64,000 bases of DNA from Bacteroidales bacterium (GTDB lineage: Bacteria; Bacteroidota; Bacteroidia; Bacteroidales; UBA12077). Below the pieces are notes generated by a model. The model did no database searches, had not been told where the DNA came from, and saw only the letters and a program-made list of their open reading frames with translations. Below are positions 39,980-50,362 of this stretch, piece by piece; within the stretch, counting starts at the first letter, position 1, and the number at the start of each line of letters is the position of its first letter. The position numbers were made by a program, and so were the translations under genes. Location: NCBI GenBank assembly GCA_013138975.1, contig WTBR01000011.1:1-64000 (forward strand), written 5' to 3'.

Positions 39980-40020
39980 TGAAGAAATGAACTGCACCCC
40001 AAAAGTTGGACAAAACATAT
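39980..40020. mobile_element. Possible solo end of an IS3-family-like element
   Basis: TGAACTGCACCCCAAAAGTTGGACA resembles IS3-family termini; no transposase ORF present. Confidence 0.35.
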
Positions 40021-40380
40021 GGGATGTATTTACGGTCTGGAAAATAAATGAATTTTGTAAATATCTAAAAATGAGCATTAAAACTTTTTAAAGCATTTGT
40101 TGCTTTTTCAAGAAAGACTTTGTAAATTAGTGATATTCAACAAGCTTTGATTCTAAATCAGGATATTTAACAAGATAAAATTTATTATAAACGGAGATAG
40201 TATTTTTTATAACATGAAAAGTATTTTAATTTTTAATAGAGGCTTTAAAAGAAAATTATATACGTTTTTCTAAGACAAAAGTGGAAGTTATTGCATAGCA
40301 GAAAGAGTAATCTGTAATTAGATAAAATGACTTAGCTTAACTAATTACAAGTTATCAAATTAAAAAACAGGACTCGAATA

Positions 40381-43300
40381 ATGGATAAAAACTCAGAAAC
40401 AGTCCGTATTAAAGAGATGATTGATGTAGTTATGAAAGTAACAAGAGGCGATTACTCGGCTCAGCTTGAACTTTCGGATAGAAATGACAACATCGATTCG
40501 CTTGCTAAGGGTCTCAACATGATGATAAAAGATATAAGAACCAGATCCGAAGAACTCATTAAATTCAATAAAAAACATAAAACACAGAATGATAAGCTTT
40601 TAAAATCGAAAGCAATAGTTGAAGAAAGTGAAAGAACTCTTAAAAGTATTATAGAAAATCAAGGCGAAGGATTTGGAATAACAGATTCTGAAGAAAATTT
40701 TCTTTTTGCTAATGCGGCAGCCGAAGAAATATTTGGTGTTCCTAGAAATACACTTATAGGCGAGAATCTTCGGGCATATTTTGACAAAGAGCAATTTGGA
40801 AAAATAAAACAACAAACAGAAATGCGAAAAGCCGGGAACAATAGTACTTATGAACTTACAATAATCCGGCCTGATAAACAAAAAAGGGAATTATTAGTGA
40901 CAGCAACTCCTGATTTTGACAAAAACAAAAAATTTCAGGGAACAATAGGAGCTTTTAGAGATATTACTAATCTAAAAAATACGGAAGTTACTTTAAAAAA
41001 TATTAATAAAACATTAGAGCAAAGAGTTGAAGAACGAACAAAACGGTTAACAGAATCAGAACAAAAATTCCGTAATTTATTTAATCAAAATCCAATATCG
41101 CTGTGGGAAGGAGATATTTCTGAAATTCTGAAATTTGTAGAAGCTAAAAAGAAGGATGGAATCACCGCTTTTATAAAATACATTGACAACAATCCTGAAT
41201 TTGTTTTTGATTGCGCTTCTATAATAAAAGTTCTGAAAGTTAATCGAGCCACATTGGATATGTTTAAAGTGCCAAGTGTAGAATATCTAGTTGCAAATAT
41301 TGCGAAAATGTTTACCATAAGAACAATTGAAATATTTAAAAGAGTGTTGGTTGCTGCAGCTGAAGGAGAAACCAATTTTAGGGAAGAAACGGAATTTTTC
41401 AATTTTAAAGGAGAAGTTCTTTCCGTTATTTTACAATTCTCTATCATTGAAAATTCTAATATGTTGTTAATATCAATCACAGATATTACAGAGAACAAAA
41501 AAGCTGAATTGAAAATACGGGAAGAAGAAAAAAAATACCAAATTGTTGCTGATTATACTTACGACTGGGAGTATTGGTTAACACCTGAAAATGAATTTAA
41601 TTATATATCACCATCATGTGAACGAATTACAGGGTATAAACCGAAAGAATTTATTCAGAATCCTCAATTATATAATAATATTATTATTAATGAGGATCAG
41701 CCAAAATGGATTGAACATAATCTAAATATACTTAATCATCAAAAAGAAAGTGATTATTTGGAATTTCAGATTAGAAATAAGAATGGGAAATTAAGATGGA
41801 TTGGTCATTTATGTCAACCAATGTATGATAAAAGCGACAATTATATCGGGGCAAGAGGAACTAATCGAGATATAACCGATTATAAAAATATAGAGCAAAA
41901 TTTACTTGAAACGGAACAAAAACACGAGAAAATTCTGAATGCCTTTGTTGATTGTGTTTATATAACATCACCAGATTACACAATCGCATATTTAAACCGT
42001 GCAATGACTAAAATGATCGGTAACAATAAATTAGGAGCTAAATGCCACAAAGCAATATATAATCGTGATGAAAAATGTGACTGGTGCATTTTCGATGAAT
42101 TGAAAGAAAAAAAGAATATTACTTATGAATTACAAGATCCTGTTAGAAAAAGGTATTTTACAATAAGAAATTTCTTACTAGATAATAACTCAAAACTATC
42201 GATTTATTACGATACAACTGAACTCAAAAAAACAGAACAAAAGCTTAGTCTTCATATTAAACAAACTCCGCTTGGAGTAATTGAATGGGATCTTGATTTT
42301 AATGTGAATACATGGAATAAAGCAGCAGAAAAAATTTTTGGTTACTCAAAGCATGAAGCAATCGGAAAATCCGGCGATTTTATTATACCTCAAGATAAAA
42401 GAAAATATGCCAAAGATATTCGAAAAAAATTAATAGTGTCTAAACAAGGAAAGCGCAGCATAATTGATAGTATAACAAAATATGGTGAAAGAATTAATTG
42501 TGAATGGTACAACACACCGCTTATAGATACAAATGGGGAAATTATTGGTGTTGCATCTTTAATTCATGATATAACTAAACAAAAACAAGCTGAAAATAAG
42601 ACCTTGTCAAGTGAAAAGAAATTTCGTTTGTTATTTGAAAGTGCAAATGATGCCATTTTACTTATGGATAAGGAAAAAATTATCGATTGTAATAAAAAGA
42701 CACTAGAAATGTTTGGATGCTCAAGGGAAGATATTATTGGACAAAAATCTTATAAATTCAGCCCTGAAGTACAACCTGACGGAAGAGAATCAAAAGAAAA
42801 AGCTCTTGAAAAAATAAATACCTCGTTAAGAGGAGAAATATTAACATTTGAATGGATTCATAGCAAATTAAATGGCGACACTTTTTTTACCGAAGTAAGT
42901 TTAAATAGTTTTTATCTAAATGATAAAGAAGTCATTCAGGCAATTATACGTGATATTACAGAAAGAAAAAATGCAGAAAATAAATTATTAAATGCCACCA
43001 TTATGGCAGAAGAAAATGAACGAAGTATTTTTTCACGAGAATTACATGATGGCTTAGGACCTTTATTAGCAACCATAAAATTATATTTTCAGTGGTTAGA
43101 AGATATCGAAGATGATAAAAAAACAGTTAAAATAATAAAAAAAGGCATTCAAAACTCTGTTAGAGCAATACAGACGATACGGGAAATATCAAATCATTTA
43201 AGTCCCAAAGTATTAAATGATTTAGGATTTGTTTTAGCAGTAGAAAGCTTTATTGACAATATAAAAGAAATCAGCAAATTGACCATCAATTTCCAATACA

Positions 43301-43623
43301 ATTCACAAAAAAGAATTGATAATTTTTTAGAAATTACTTTATATCGTATTTCTACCGAGCTTATAAATAATACTATTAAATATGCCAATGCAAGCAGTGT
43401 TGAAATTGGTTTTAATATCGATGAACAAAGAAATGAGCTTACATTTATATATGAAGATAATGGTAAAGGGTTTGATGTTGGTGTAATTCAAAAGAATAAT
43501 AAAGGATTTGGTCTGAAAAATATTAACGATAGAATTAAGATTTCTGAAGGACTAATAAACATAACAAGTAGTATAGGAAATGGAATGAAGATTTTTATTA
43601 AGCTTCCAATGGGCAAAGTGTAA
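40381..43623 (+). CDS. Multi-PAS sensor histidine kinase (HisKA_3/NarX type)
   Basis: Repeated PAS/PAC (FRDITNLK, TERKNAEN), ENERSIFSRELHDGLGPLLATIKL H-box, C-terminal HATPase IYEDNGKGFD. Confidence 0.9.
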   Translation: MDKNSETVRIKEMIDVVMKVTRGDYSAQLELSDRNDNIDSLAKGLNMMIKDIRTRSEELIKFNKKHKTQNDKLLKSKAIVEESERTLKSIIENQGEGFGITDSEENFLFANAAAEEIFGVPRNTLIGENLRAYFDKEQFGKIKQQTEMRKAGNNSTYELTIIRPDKQKRELLVTATPDFDKNKKFQGTIGAFRDITNLKNTEVTLKNINKTLEQRVEERTKRLTESEQKFRNLFNQNPISLWEGDISEILKFVEAKKKDGITAFIKYIDNNPEFVFDCASIIKVLKVNRATLDMFKVPSVEYLVANIAKMFTIRTIEIFKRVLVAAAEGETNFREETEFFNFKGEVLSVILQFSIIENSNMLLISITDITENKKAELKIREEEKKYQIVADYTYDWEYWLTPENEFNYISPSCERITGYKPKEFIQNPQLYNNIIINEDQPKWIEHNLNILNHQKESDYLEFQIRNKNGKLRWIGHLCQPMYDKSDNYIGARGTNRDITDYKNIEQNLLETEQKHEKILNAFVDCVYITSPDYTIAYLNRAMTKMIGNNKLGAKCHKAIYNRDEKCDWCIFDELKEKKNITYELQDPVRKRYFTIRNFLLDNNSKLSIYYDTTELKKTEQKLSLHIKQTPLGVIEWDLDFNVNTWNKAAEKIFGYSKHEAIGKSGDFIIPQDKRKYAKDIRKKLIVSKQGKRSIIDSITKYGERINCEWYNTPLIDTNGEIIGVASLIHDITKQKQAENKTLSSEKKFRLLFESANDAILLMDKEKIIDCNKKTLEMFGCSREDIIGQKSYKFSPEVQPDGRESKEKALEKINTSLRGEILTFEWIHSKLNGDTFFTEVSLNSFYLNDKEVIQAIIRDITERKNAENKLLNATIMAEENERSIFSRELHDGLGPLLATIKLYFQWLEDIEDDKKTVKIIKKGIQNSVRAIQTIREISNHLSPKVLNDLGFVLAVESFIDNIKEISKLTINFQYNSQKRIDNFLEITLYRISTELINNTIKYANASSVEIGFNIDEQRNELTFIYEDNGKGFDVGVIQKNNKGFGLKNINDRIKISEGLINITSSIGNGMKIFIKLPMGKV

Positions 43624-43654
43624 ATTAAGTAGTATTAATAATTAAATTTAAAAA

Positions 43655-44314
43655 ATGGCAACATTATTACCTAGAGTAATTATAGTCGATGACCATGGTC
43701 TGTTTCGGGAAAGTATTAAATTACTTATTGAAGAGGAAAATATTGGCAAAGTAATTGGCGAAGCAGAGAACGGGCAAGAATTTCTAAAAATTATTAACAA
43801 TGAAGAACCGGATATTGTAATTATGGATGTCGATATGCCGGTAATGAATGGACTTGAGGCAACAGAAAAAGCATTAGCAAAATTCCCCAACCTTAAAATT
43901 CTAGTACTTTCAATGCATAGTGATATAAATAATTATACCAATTTTATAGAAGCTGGCGTAAAGGGTTTCATACAAAAGACTTCTGGTAAGAAAGAATTTG
44001 AAAGTGCAATTGAGAAAGTTGTAAATGGTGAGAGCTATTTCTCAAATGAACTCTTATGTAAAATCATCTCCCACAAAGGAAAAGAAAAATTAATGCATAA
44101 TATCTGTAGGAAAGAATTTGAACTTACCGACAGAGAAATTGAAATCATGGAATACTTTTGCAAAGGCTTCTCAGCAAAAGAAATAGCAGAAAAACTCTTT
44201 TTAAGTATAAAAACGATTGATTCTCATCGTTCAAAACTTTTAAGTAAAACGAATAATAAAAATACAACCAATCTAGTATTGTTTGCAATTAAGAATAAAT
44301 TGGTTACTGTTTAG
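43655..44314 (+). CDS. NarL/LuxR-family response regulator
   Basis: IIVDDHGLFRESI; MDVDMPVMNG; LTDREIEIMEYFCKGFSAKEIAEKLFLSIKTIDSHRSKL. Confidence 0.92.
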   Translation: MATLLPRVIIVDDHGLFRESIKLLIEEENIGKVIGEAENGQEFLKIINNEEPDIVIMDVDMPVMNGLEATEKALAKFPNLKILVLSMHSDINNYTNFIEAGVKGFIQKTSGKKEFESAIEKVVNGESYFSNELLCKIISHKGKEKLMHNICRKEFELTDREIEIMEYFCKGFSAKEIAEKLFLSIKTIDSHRSKLLSKTNNKNTTNLVLFAIKNKLVTV

Positions 44315-44487
44315 TGTAAATAATTATCATTTGTTTTTTACAAATATGGCATTCCGAATATTAAAGGTATAACCCGAAATTAGATTCACCTCTTTTAAAA
44401 CATTCTTTTAATTTAAATCAAATATAAGCCGCTGTTATGCAGTGTATTAAGCTAGTTATGGGTGGTGTAAACATTTACATAAAATCA

Positions 44488-44523
44488 TAGTTTACCCCGT
44501 TAATTTTAATAGTTTACCCTGAT
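44488..44523 (+). promoter_or_regulatory. Tandem AGTTTACCCYGAT sites upstream of cheW-mcp
   Basis: TAGTTTACCCCGT and TAGTTTACCCTGAT, 22 bp apart; recurs at 47898 and 55073. Confidence 0.5.
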
Positions 44524-44673
44524 GCATTGGATGGCTTTAATATTTAATTTTATCTAATTCTCTCTTTTTCATTTATAAATTTTTAGTCGGAATTATATAA
44601 AACATACAATTTAATATGTATTAAAATACAATATAATTTGTATAAAACTACCAATAACTAAACATAGAAGAAT

Positions 44674-45174
44674 ATGGAAAAATCAGAAACTGAAAGTAAT
44701 TCGTATTTGTCGTTTAAGCTAGGAGATGAAGAATTTGCATCACATGTAAATTCAGTATTAAATATCCTTGAAATGACAAAAATTACCAAAGTGCCAAAGG
44801 CTCCAGACTATATGAAAGGAGTTATTAATCTTCGTGGAACAGTATTACCTGTAGTCGATACCAGACTTAAATTTGGTTTAACCGAAACAGTTTTCACTGA
44901 TAAAACCTGCATAATTGTAATGGATATTATAATTGATGATCAAAAAGTCCTTATTGGTTCTTTAGTTGATGCAGTAATATCAGTAATTGAAGTTGATAAT
45001 AACGAAATTCAACCACCACCCAATATTGGAAGCAAATATCGTTCAGAGTTTATTACAGGAATGGTTAAGATTGATGAAAAATTTATCATGTTACTGGACA
45101 TGGTAAAGGTATTTACTTTTGATGAATTACATGAATTAAAGGATAAAACAGTAGAAGTAAAAGAAGATTTTTAA
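44674..45174 (+). CDS. cheW: CheW-like chemotaxis adaptor
   Basis: YLSFKLGDEEFASHVNSVLNILEM; PKAPDYMKGVINLRGTVLPVVDTRLKFG. Confidence 0.9.
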   Translation: MEKSETESNSYLSFKLGDEEFASHVNSVLNILEMTKITKVPKAPDYMKGVINLRGTVLPVVDTRLKFGLTETVFTDKTCIIVMDIIIDDQKVLIGSLVDAVISVIEVDNNEIQPPPNIGSKYRSEFITGMVKIDEKFIMLLDMVKVFTFDELHELKDKTVEVKEDF

Positions 45175-45205
45175 TAAAGTTTAACTGTAACTAAAATATT
45201 ATAAT

Positions 45206-47122
45206 ATGAAACTGAAATTACATCAAAAACTAGGGCTAATTAACGCCAGTCAGGTAATATCAATAATTTTTCTTGTTTTCTTTTTTATAACATTAAGTAA
45301 AGCAATGATTGAAATTCAAGTAAGTACTAATGAATCCTTTAAAGAAATTGCTTCTGTAAATAGAATTACTGAGAATATTGAGAATTATATAGACAATGAA
45401 ATAAGCTTGCAAGAAATAAAGGATGAGTATAGAACATTTCTAAATAATGACAAACAAAATGTTGAGCTAGTAGAAATATTATCAATCCTCGAAAAGGTTG
45501 ATAAACTAAAAGCAGACAATATCTTAATAGAAAGCAACGTAAATGAATTAATTAAAACATCAACAGACGCATCTAACCGTTACCTATTCGATATTTCACA
45601 GAAACTTGCGGACTCAAAAAGAAGAAATGAAGTAACAACCTTGGAACGACTGGTTATTGCAGGAGCAACAAAAAATACAATAGCAAACTATGAAATTAAA
45701 ATCTTGTTTTTAAAACTAAAAGAGAATATAAAATTTCAAAATGAATTGAAAGTATTTTTGGAAAAGGCTATAAATAATGCTGCTAGAGATAAGAAATCAT
45801 TAGCAGGGACACCCTATGTAAAACTAGCAGAAGGAGCACATAGTGCTAACCTGGCTATAAAGAATTTTTCAAATAGATTTATAAGTAATACAGAAAACAT
45901 GCGTAGTTACGAGAAAAATAATCGAGATAACATAGCACGACTTGAATTACAAATTTTGGAAAATACGAATAAAAAATTATTTAACACATCAGCTACAGTT
46001 AAACAAAATCTTGTACTACTAATTATTCTTATGACCCTTGTTGTTTTTATTGTAGGGCTTATAAGCTTTGTGTTAACAAAGAAAATTAGGAAGCAAATCG
46101 GAGGAGAACCTGAAGAGATAGTAGAGATTGCAGAAAAAATCGCTTTAGGAAATTTAAACATGGAATTTAATAATTCAAAGCAACAGATAGGAATATATAA
46201 ATCTATGTTTACAATGTCAAAAAAGCTAAAAGAGATTGTTGAAAATGTGAAAGAAGGAGCAGATAATATTACAGCTGCAAGTCAACAAATGAGTTCTAAC
46301 TCGCAGCAAATGTCACAAAGAGCCAGCCAGCAGGCTGCATCAGCAGAGGAAGTATCATCATCGATGGAAGAAATGGCATCAAACATTCAGCAAAACACGG
46401 ATAATGCACAACAAACAGAAAAAATTGCAATAACATCTGCAGAGGGTATTAAAGTAGGAAGCGAATCAACAAATATTTCAGTTAAAGCAATGAAAGAAAT
46501 AGCAGAAAAAATTACAATTATTAATGATATAGCTTTTCAAACAAATATACTTGCTTTAAATGCTGCTGTTGAAGCTGCACGTGCCGGAGAGCATGGAAAA
46601 GGTTTTGCAGTAGTTGCTTCCGAAGTTAGAAAATTAGCTGAAAGAAGTAAGATTGCTGCAGATGAAATTGATCAGCTTTCACGAAATGGAGTTAAAGTAT
46701 CCGAAGAAGCCGGTAAGCAATTAGTAGAAATAATGCCTGAAATTGAGAAAACCGCTAAATTAGTTCAGGAAATTGCAGCAGCAAGCCTTGAACAAAATTC
46801 CGGATCAGATCAGGTAAATTCTGCAATACAACAGCTTAACCAGATAACACAGCAAAATGCCGCTGCTTCAGAAGAAATGGCAACCAGTTCTGAAGAACTT
46901 GCAAGTCAGGCAGAACAACTTCAGGAAACAATCTCTTATTTTAGAATTGATGATTCTGATTTAAAAAAGAAGAAGACTGAAATTGTTAAACATGCCGCAC
47001 TTAAGGAAAACAAACCTAGTGAAAACGCAATTATTGAAAAAGAAGTTAAAATACAAAAGAAAGGCTTTGAATTGGAAATGTACGATGGCAAAGAACAAGA
47101 CCAAGAATATGAAAAATACTAA
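45206..47122 (+). CDS. Methyl-accepting chemotaxis protein
   Basis: [40 protein letters not shown] hairpin tip. Confidence 0.92.
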   Translation: MKLKLHQKLGLINASQVISIIFLVFFFITLSKAMIEIQVSTNESFKEIASVNRITENIENYIDNEISLQEIKDEYRTFLNNDKQNVELVEILSILEKVDKLKADNILIESNVNELIKTSTDASNRYLFDISQKLADSKRRNEVTTLERLVIAGATKNTIANYEIKILFLKLKENIKFQNELKVFLEKAINNAARDKKSLAGTPYVKLAEGAHSANLAIKNFSNRFISNTENMRSYEKNNRDNIARLELQILENTNKKLFNTSATVKQNLVLLIILMTLVVFIVGLISFVLTKKIRKQIGGEPEEIVEIAEKIALGNLNMEFNNSKQQIGIYKSMFTMSKKLKEIVENVKEGADNITAASQQMSSNSQQMSQRASQQAASAEEVSSSMEEMASNIQQNTDNAQQTEKIAITSAEGIKVGSESTNISVKAMKEIAEKITIINDIAFQTNILALNAAVEAARAGEHGKGFAVVASEVRKLAERSKIAADEIDQLSRNGVKVSEEAGKQLVEIMPEIEKTAKLVQEIAAASLEQNSGSDQVNSAIQQLNQITQQNAAASEEMATSSEELASQAEQLQETISYFRIDDSDLKKKKTEIVKHAALKENKPSENAIIEKEVKIQKKGFELEMYDGKEQDQEYEKY

Positions 47123-47411
47123 ATCCTGATAACTTACAATTATGTCTTTCATATCTCCATGACTTATCCCCGGATTATTTTCTCCGGGCTTGGTCATGGG
47201 AGTTCTTTCAAATACCGATGAATTAAAATTGTATACTTTGATTAAAAAGATATTCGATTAATTTCGGTTTATTTGGTTTGGTTTGAAAAACAAAAATGTC
47301 CTAAAACCTTGTGTAGCTTAACATGGTAGACATAGATTTGATTTAGTTTTACTTGATGGTAAATTTAAATTCACAAAAATCAGTTTTTGAGTTAGAGCAC
47401 TATACTGATAA

Positions 47412-47653
47412 TACCAATTAAATTTCAAAATGAGCAATAAATAATTTGAATTATTTATTGCTTAGATTAATAAGTCGTACCACGGATTTTATAATTATTA
47501 AACAAACCCGGTAATGGCTGTTATACTGAAATAAAAGGTTTTGCTTTTTCTAAGAATATCCGTGGCACGACTATTTATATTTGAATTATTTATTGAAGAA
47601 AAATAAATGAAAAAGAAACGAATAATATAGGTCATTTTGGTGTTTAATTGGTA
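47412..47653. repeat. MITE copy 2 (TACCAATT TIR, TAA target duplication) with nested inverted repeat
   Basis: TACCAATTAAATTTCAAAATGA...GGTGTTTAATTGGTA; nested GTCGTACCACGGAT...ATCCGTGGCACGAC. Confidence 0.75.
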
Positions 47654-47897
47654 TAAAACGCTATCTGATAATACCAACAAATAATTACTAAGTATATGAT
47701 AAATAAATGTGTGTTTATAATACAAAATATTCATATTTGATTTATACCTTAAATAATATTTAACTTTTTAAGCATTCCTGTATCTTCTTCTCTTCAAGAA
47801 ATTTTGCAATACATTAAACCATGATTTAGAACACTTTATGTTAATTATGATTAATGTAAATATTTATTAAAAAAATAAATTGCACTGTTGATTTTCA

Positions 47898-47933
47898 TAG
47901 TTTACCCTGATCATTTTTATAGTTTACCCTGAT
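47898..47933 (+). promoter_or_regulatory. Tandem AGTTTACCCTGAT sites upstream of second MCP
   Basis: Two TAGTTTACCCTGAT copies 22 bp apart. Confidence 0.5.
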
Positions 47934-48026
47934 TCATTCGATACTTTTAATAACTAAATTTATATACTTTTTTATTTAATTCTTTCATTTTTAGTTTATT
48001 AAACGATCATAAACATACAGAAGAAT

Positions 48027-48101
48027 ATGGGAAAAGTATTTACTCTTGATGAATTACATGAGTTAAATGATAAAACTTTACATGAAGCAGAAGTAAAATA
48101 G
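48027..48101 (+). pseudogene. CheW internal-deletion remnant (24-aa mini-ORF MGKVFTLDELHELNDKTLHEAEVK)
   Basis: Matches CheW C-terminus MVKVFTFDELHELKDKTVEVKEDF and keeps the CheW start-codon context AAACATA..AGAAGAATATGG. Confidence 0.8.
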
Positions 48102-48136
48102 AATTTTAATTAATATTTATTTATAAACATAAAATT

Positions 48137-50188
48137 ATGAATTGGAAAAATATAAAATTAGGACGAAAGTTTTTTATTTCTTTTGGTTTAATTATCGCTT
48201 TATTGGCTGTAGTTGCAGTTGGGGCAATTCTAGGAATTGGATTAATTGTTGATAATGCAGAGATTGCTATAGAAGGGAATAAACTTCGATCTGATTTAGA
48301 ACATAAATATGTTCAACACCTTCAATGGGCTACAGAAGTTAATAAGTTCTTAACCGATGTTAATGTAACAGAACTTACAGTACAAACAGATTCTCGTAAA
48401 TGCGCATTTGGACATTGGTATTATGGAGAGGGGAGGAAAAATGCCGAGATATTAGCTCCGGAATTAAAATCTTTATTTGATGAAATAGAAGAGCCTCATA
48501 CACATCTACATGAGTCGGCCATAAAAATAGAAGATGCATTTGTTCAAGCAGATTATAAATTGAGTAGCCAATTACGAGAAGCAAAAGCAGATCATTTAAT
48601 TTTTGCACATTCAGTTAAAGATGTGGCTTTAAATTCAGTGCAAGTTAATAAAGTGGATGTTCAAAAAGACCCACATCAATGTAATTTTGGAAAATGGATA
48701 TATTCTTTAGAAATAAATACAATAAAGCAAAAATTTCCTGAATTTGCTACGATTGTAAATAAAATTGAAGAACCACATAATAGACTACATAAATCGGTAG
48801 AAACATTTGAGCAATTATTTCGACAAGGCAAAGTGGCAGATGGTAAAAGATTCTACATGAACAATATTAAACCAAATACATATGAAGTGTTAGATGTTAT
48901 TGATGAAATGGTGGCATGGAATGATATGAATTTGGAGGGTATGGAAAAAGCAAATGAGATATATAAAAATGAAACAATGGTTACTCTTAAGCAAGTTGGC
49001 GATTTATTTGATAATATTTTTCTAAAATCAAAGGATTATATACTTACAGATGAGGTTATGCTTCATGAAGCAAGGAACACAAAAATGGGTGTTACTATAG
49101 CAAGTATAATAGCTGCATTAGTTGCAATTTTATTAGCAGTTGTGATTACACGAGGGATAGTTAAGCCTATAAAAGAATCAGTTGAATTTGCAAAGAAAGT
49201 AGCAAAAGGTGATTTAACAGCAACTATTGATATTGATCAAAAGGATGAAATTGGGGAACTAGCCGATGCGATGCAAAATATGGTAGGTGAATTGCGAAAT
49301 ATCGTAGCAAATATTATTGAAGGTTCCGAAAACATTGCCACTGCCAGTCAACAAATGAGTTCAACATCGCAGCAAATGTCACAAGGGGTTAGCGAGCAGG
49401 CATCATCAGCCGAAGAGGTTTCATCATCGATGGAAGAAATGGCAGCAAACATTCAGCAAAACACGGATAATGCGCAGCAAACAGAAAAAATTGCAATAAA
49501 ATCAGCAGAGGGTATTAAAGTTGGAAGCGAATCAACAAATATTTCAGTTAAAGCAATGAAAGAAATAGCAGAAAAAATTACAATTATTAATGATATAGCA
49601 TTTCAAACGAATATACTTGCTTTAAATGCTGCCGTTGAAGCTGCACGTGCCGGAGAGCATGGAAAAGGTTTTGCAGTAGTTGCTGCCGAAGTTAGGAAAT
49701 TAGCTGAAAGAAGTAAGATCGCTGCAGATGAAATTGATCAGCTTTCACGAAATGGAGTTAAAGTATCAGAAGAAGCTGGTAAGCAATTAGTAGAAATAAT
49801 GCCTGAAATTGAGAAAACCGCTAAATTAGTTCAGGAAATTGCAGCAGCAAGCCTTGAGCAAAATTCCGGATCCGACCAGGTAAATAGTGCTTTACAACAG
49901 CTTAACCAAGTAACACAGCAAAATGCCGCTGCCTCAGAAGAAATGGCAACCAGTTCTGAGGAACTTGCAAGTCAGGCAGAACAACTTCAGGAAACGATTT
50001 CTTACTTTCGAATTGATGATTCTGATTTAATAAAGAAGAAGTCCGAAACTAGTAAACATGTTGCAATTAAGGCAAACAATTTTAATAATATAGAAATTGG
50101 TGAAAAAGAAGATAAAGTACAAAAGAAAGGCGTTGAATTGGAAATGTACAAAGCAAATGTACAAGACCAAGAATATGAAAAATTTTAA
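48137..50188 (+). CDS. Methyl-accepting chemotaxis protein with two tandem CZB-like zinc-binding domains
   Basis: [14 protein letters not shown]...[11 protein letters not shown] and [11 protein letters not shown]...[18 protein letters not shown] tip sequence. Confidence 0.88.
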   Translation: MNWKNIKLGRKFFISFGLIIALLAVVAVGAILGIGLIVDNAEIAIEGNKLRSDLEHKYVQHLQWATEVNKFLTDVNVTELTVQTDSRKCAFGHWYYGEGRKNAEILAPELKSLFDEIEEPHTHLHESAIKIEDAFVQADYKLSSQLREAKADHLIFAHSVKDVALNSVQVNKVDVQKDPHQCNFGKWIYSLEINTIKQKFPEFATIVNKIEEPHNRLHKSVETFEQLFRQGKVADGKRFYMNNIKPNTYEVLDVIDEMVAWNDMNLEGMEKANEIYKNETMVTLKQVGDLFDNIFLKSKDYILTDEVMLHEARNTKMGVTIASIIAALVAILLAVVITRGIVKPIKESVEFAKKVAKGDLTATIDIDQKDEIGELADAMQNMVGELRNIVANIIEGSENIATASQQMSSTSQQMSQGVSEQASSAEEVSSSMEEMAANIQQNTDNAQQTEKIAIKSAEGIKVGSESTNISVKAMKEIAEKITIINDIAFQTNILALNAAVEAARAGEHGKGFAVVAAEVRKLAERSKIAADEIDQLSRNGVKVSEEAGKQLVEIMPEIEKTAKLVQEIAAASLEQNSGSDQVNSALQQLNQVTQQNAAASEEMATSSEELASQAEQLQETISYFRIDDSDLIKKKSETSKHVAIKANNFNNIEIGEKEDKVQKKGVELEMYKANVQDQEYEKF

Positions 50189-50362
50189 ATTCCAGTAATT
50201 AATAATATTGTCTTTTCATTCTCCAAGACATGTCCCCGGTTTTATAAACAAATCGGGGCAGCTTGCACAAGTTTAATATCGATAGATTAAGACTATGTTT
50301 TTTGTTTAAAAAGTTAGACTTCTCCAAGGTTAGTGTTTATTAATCATTTAAACTGATTTATT

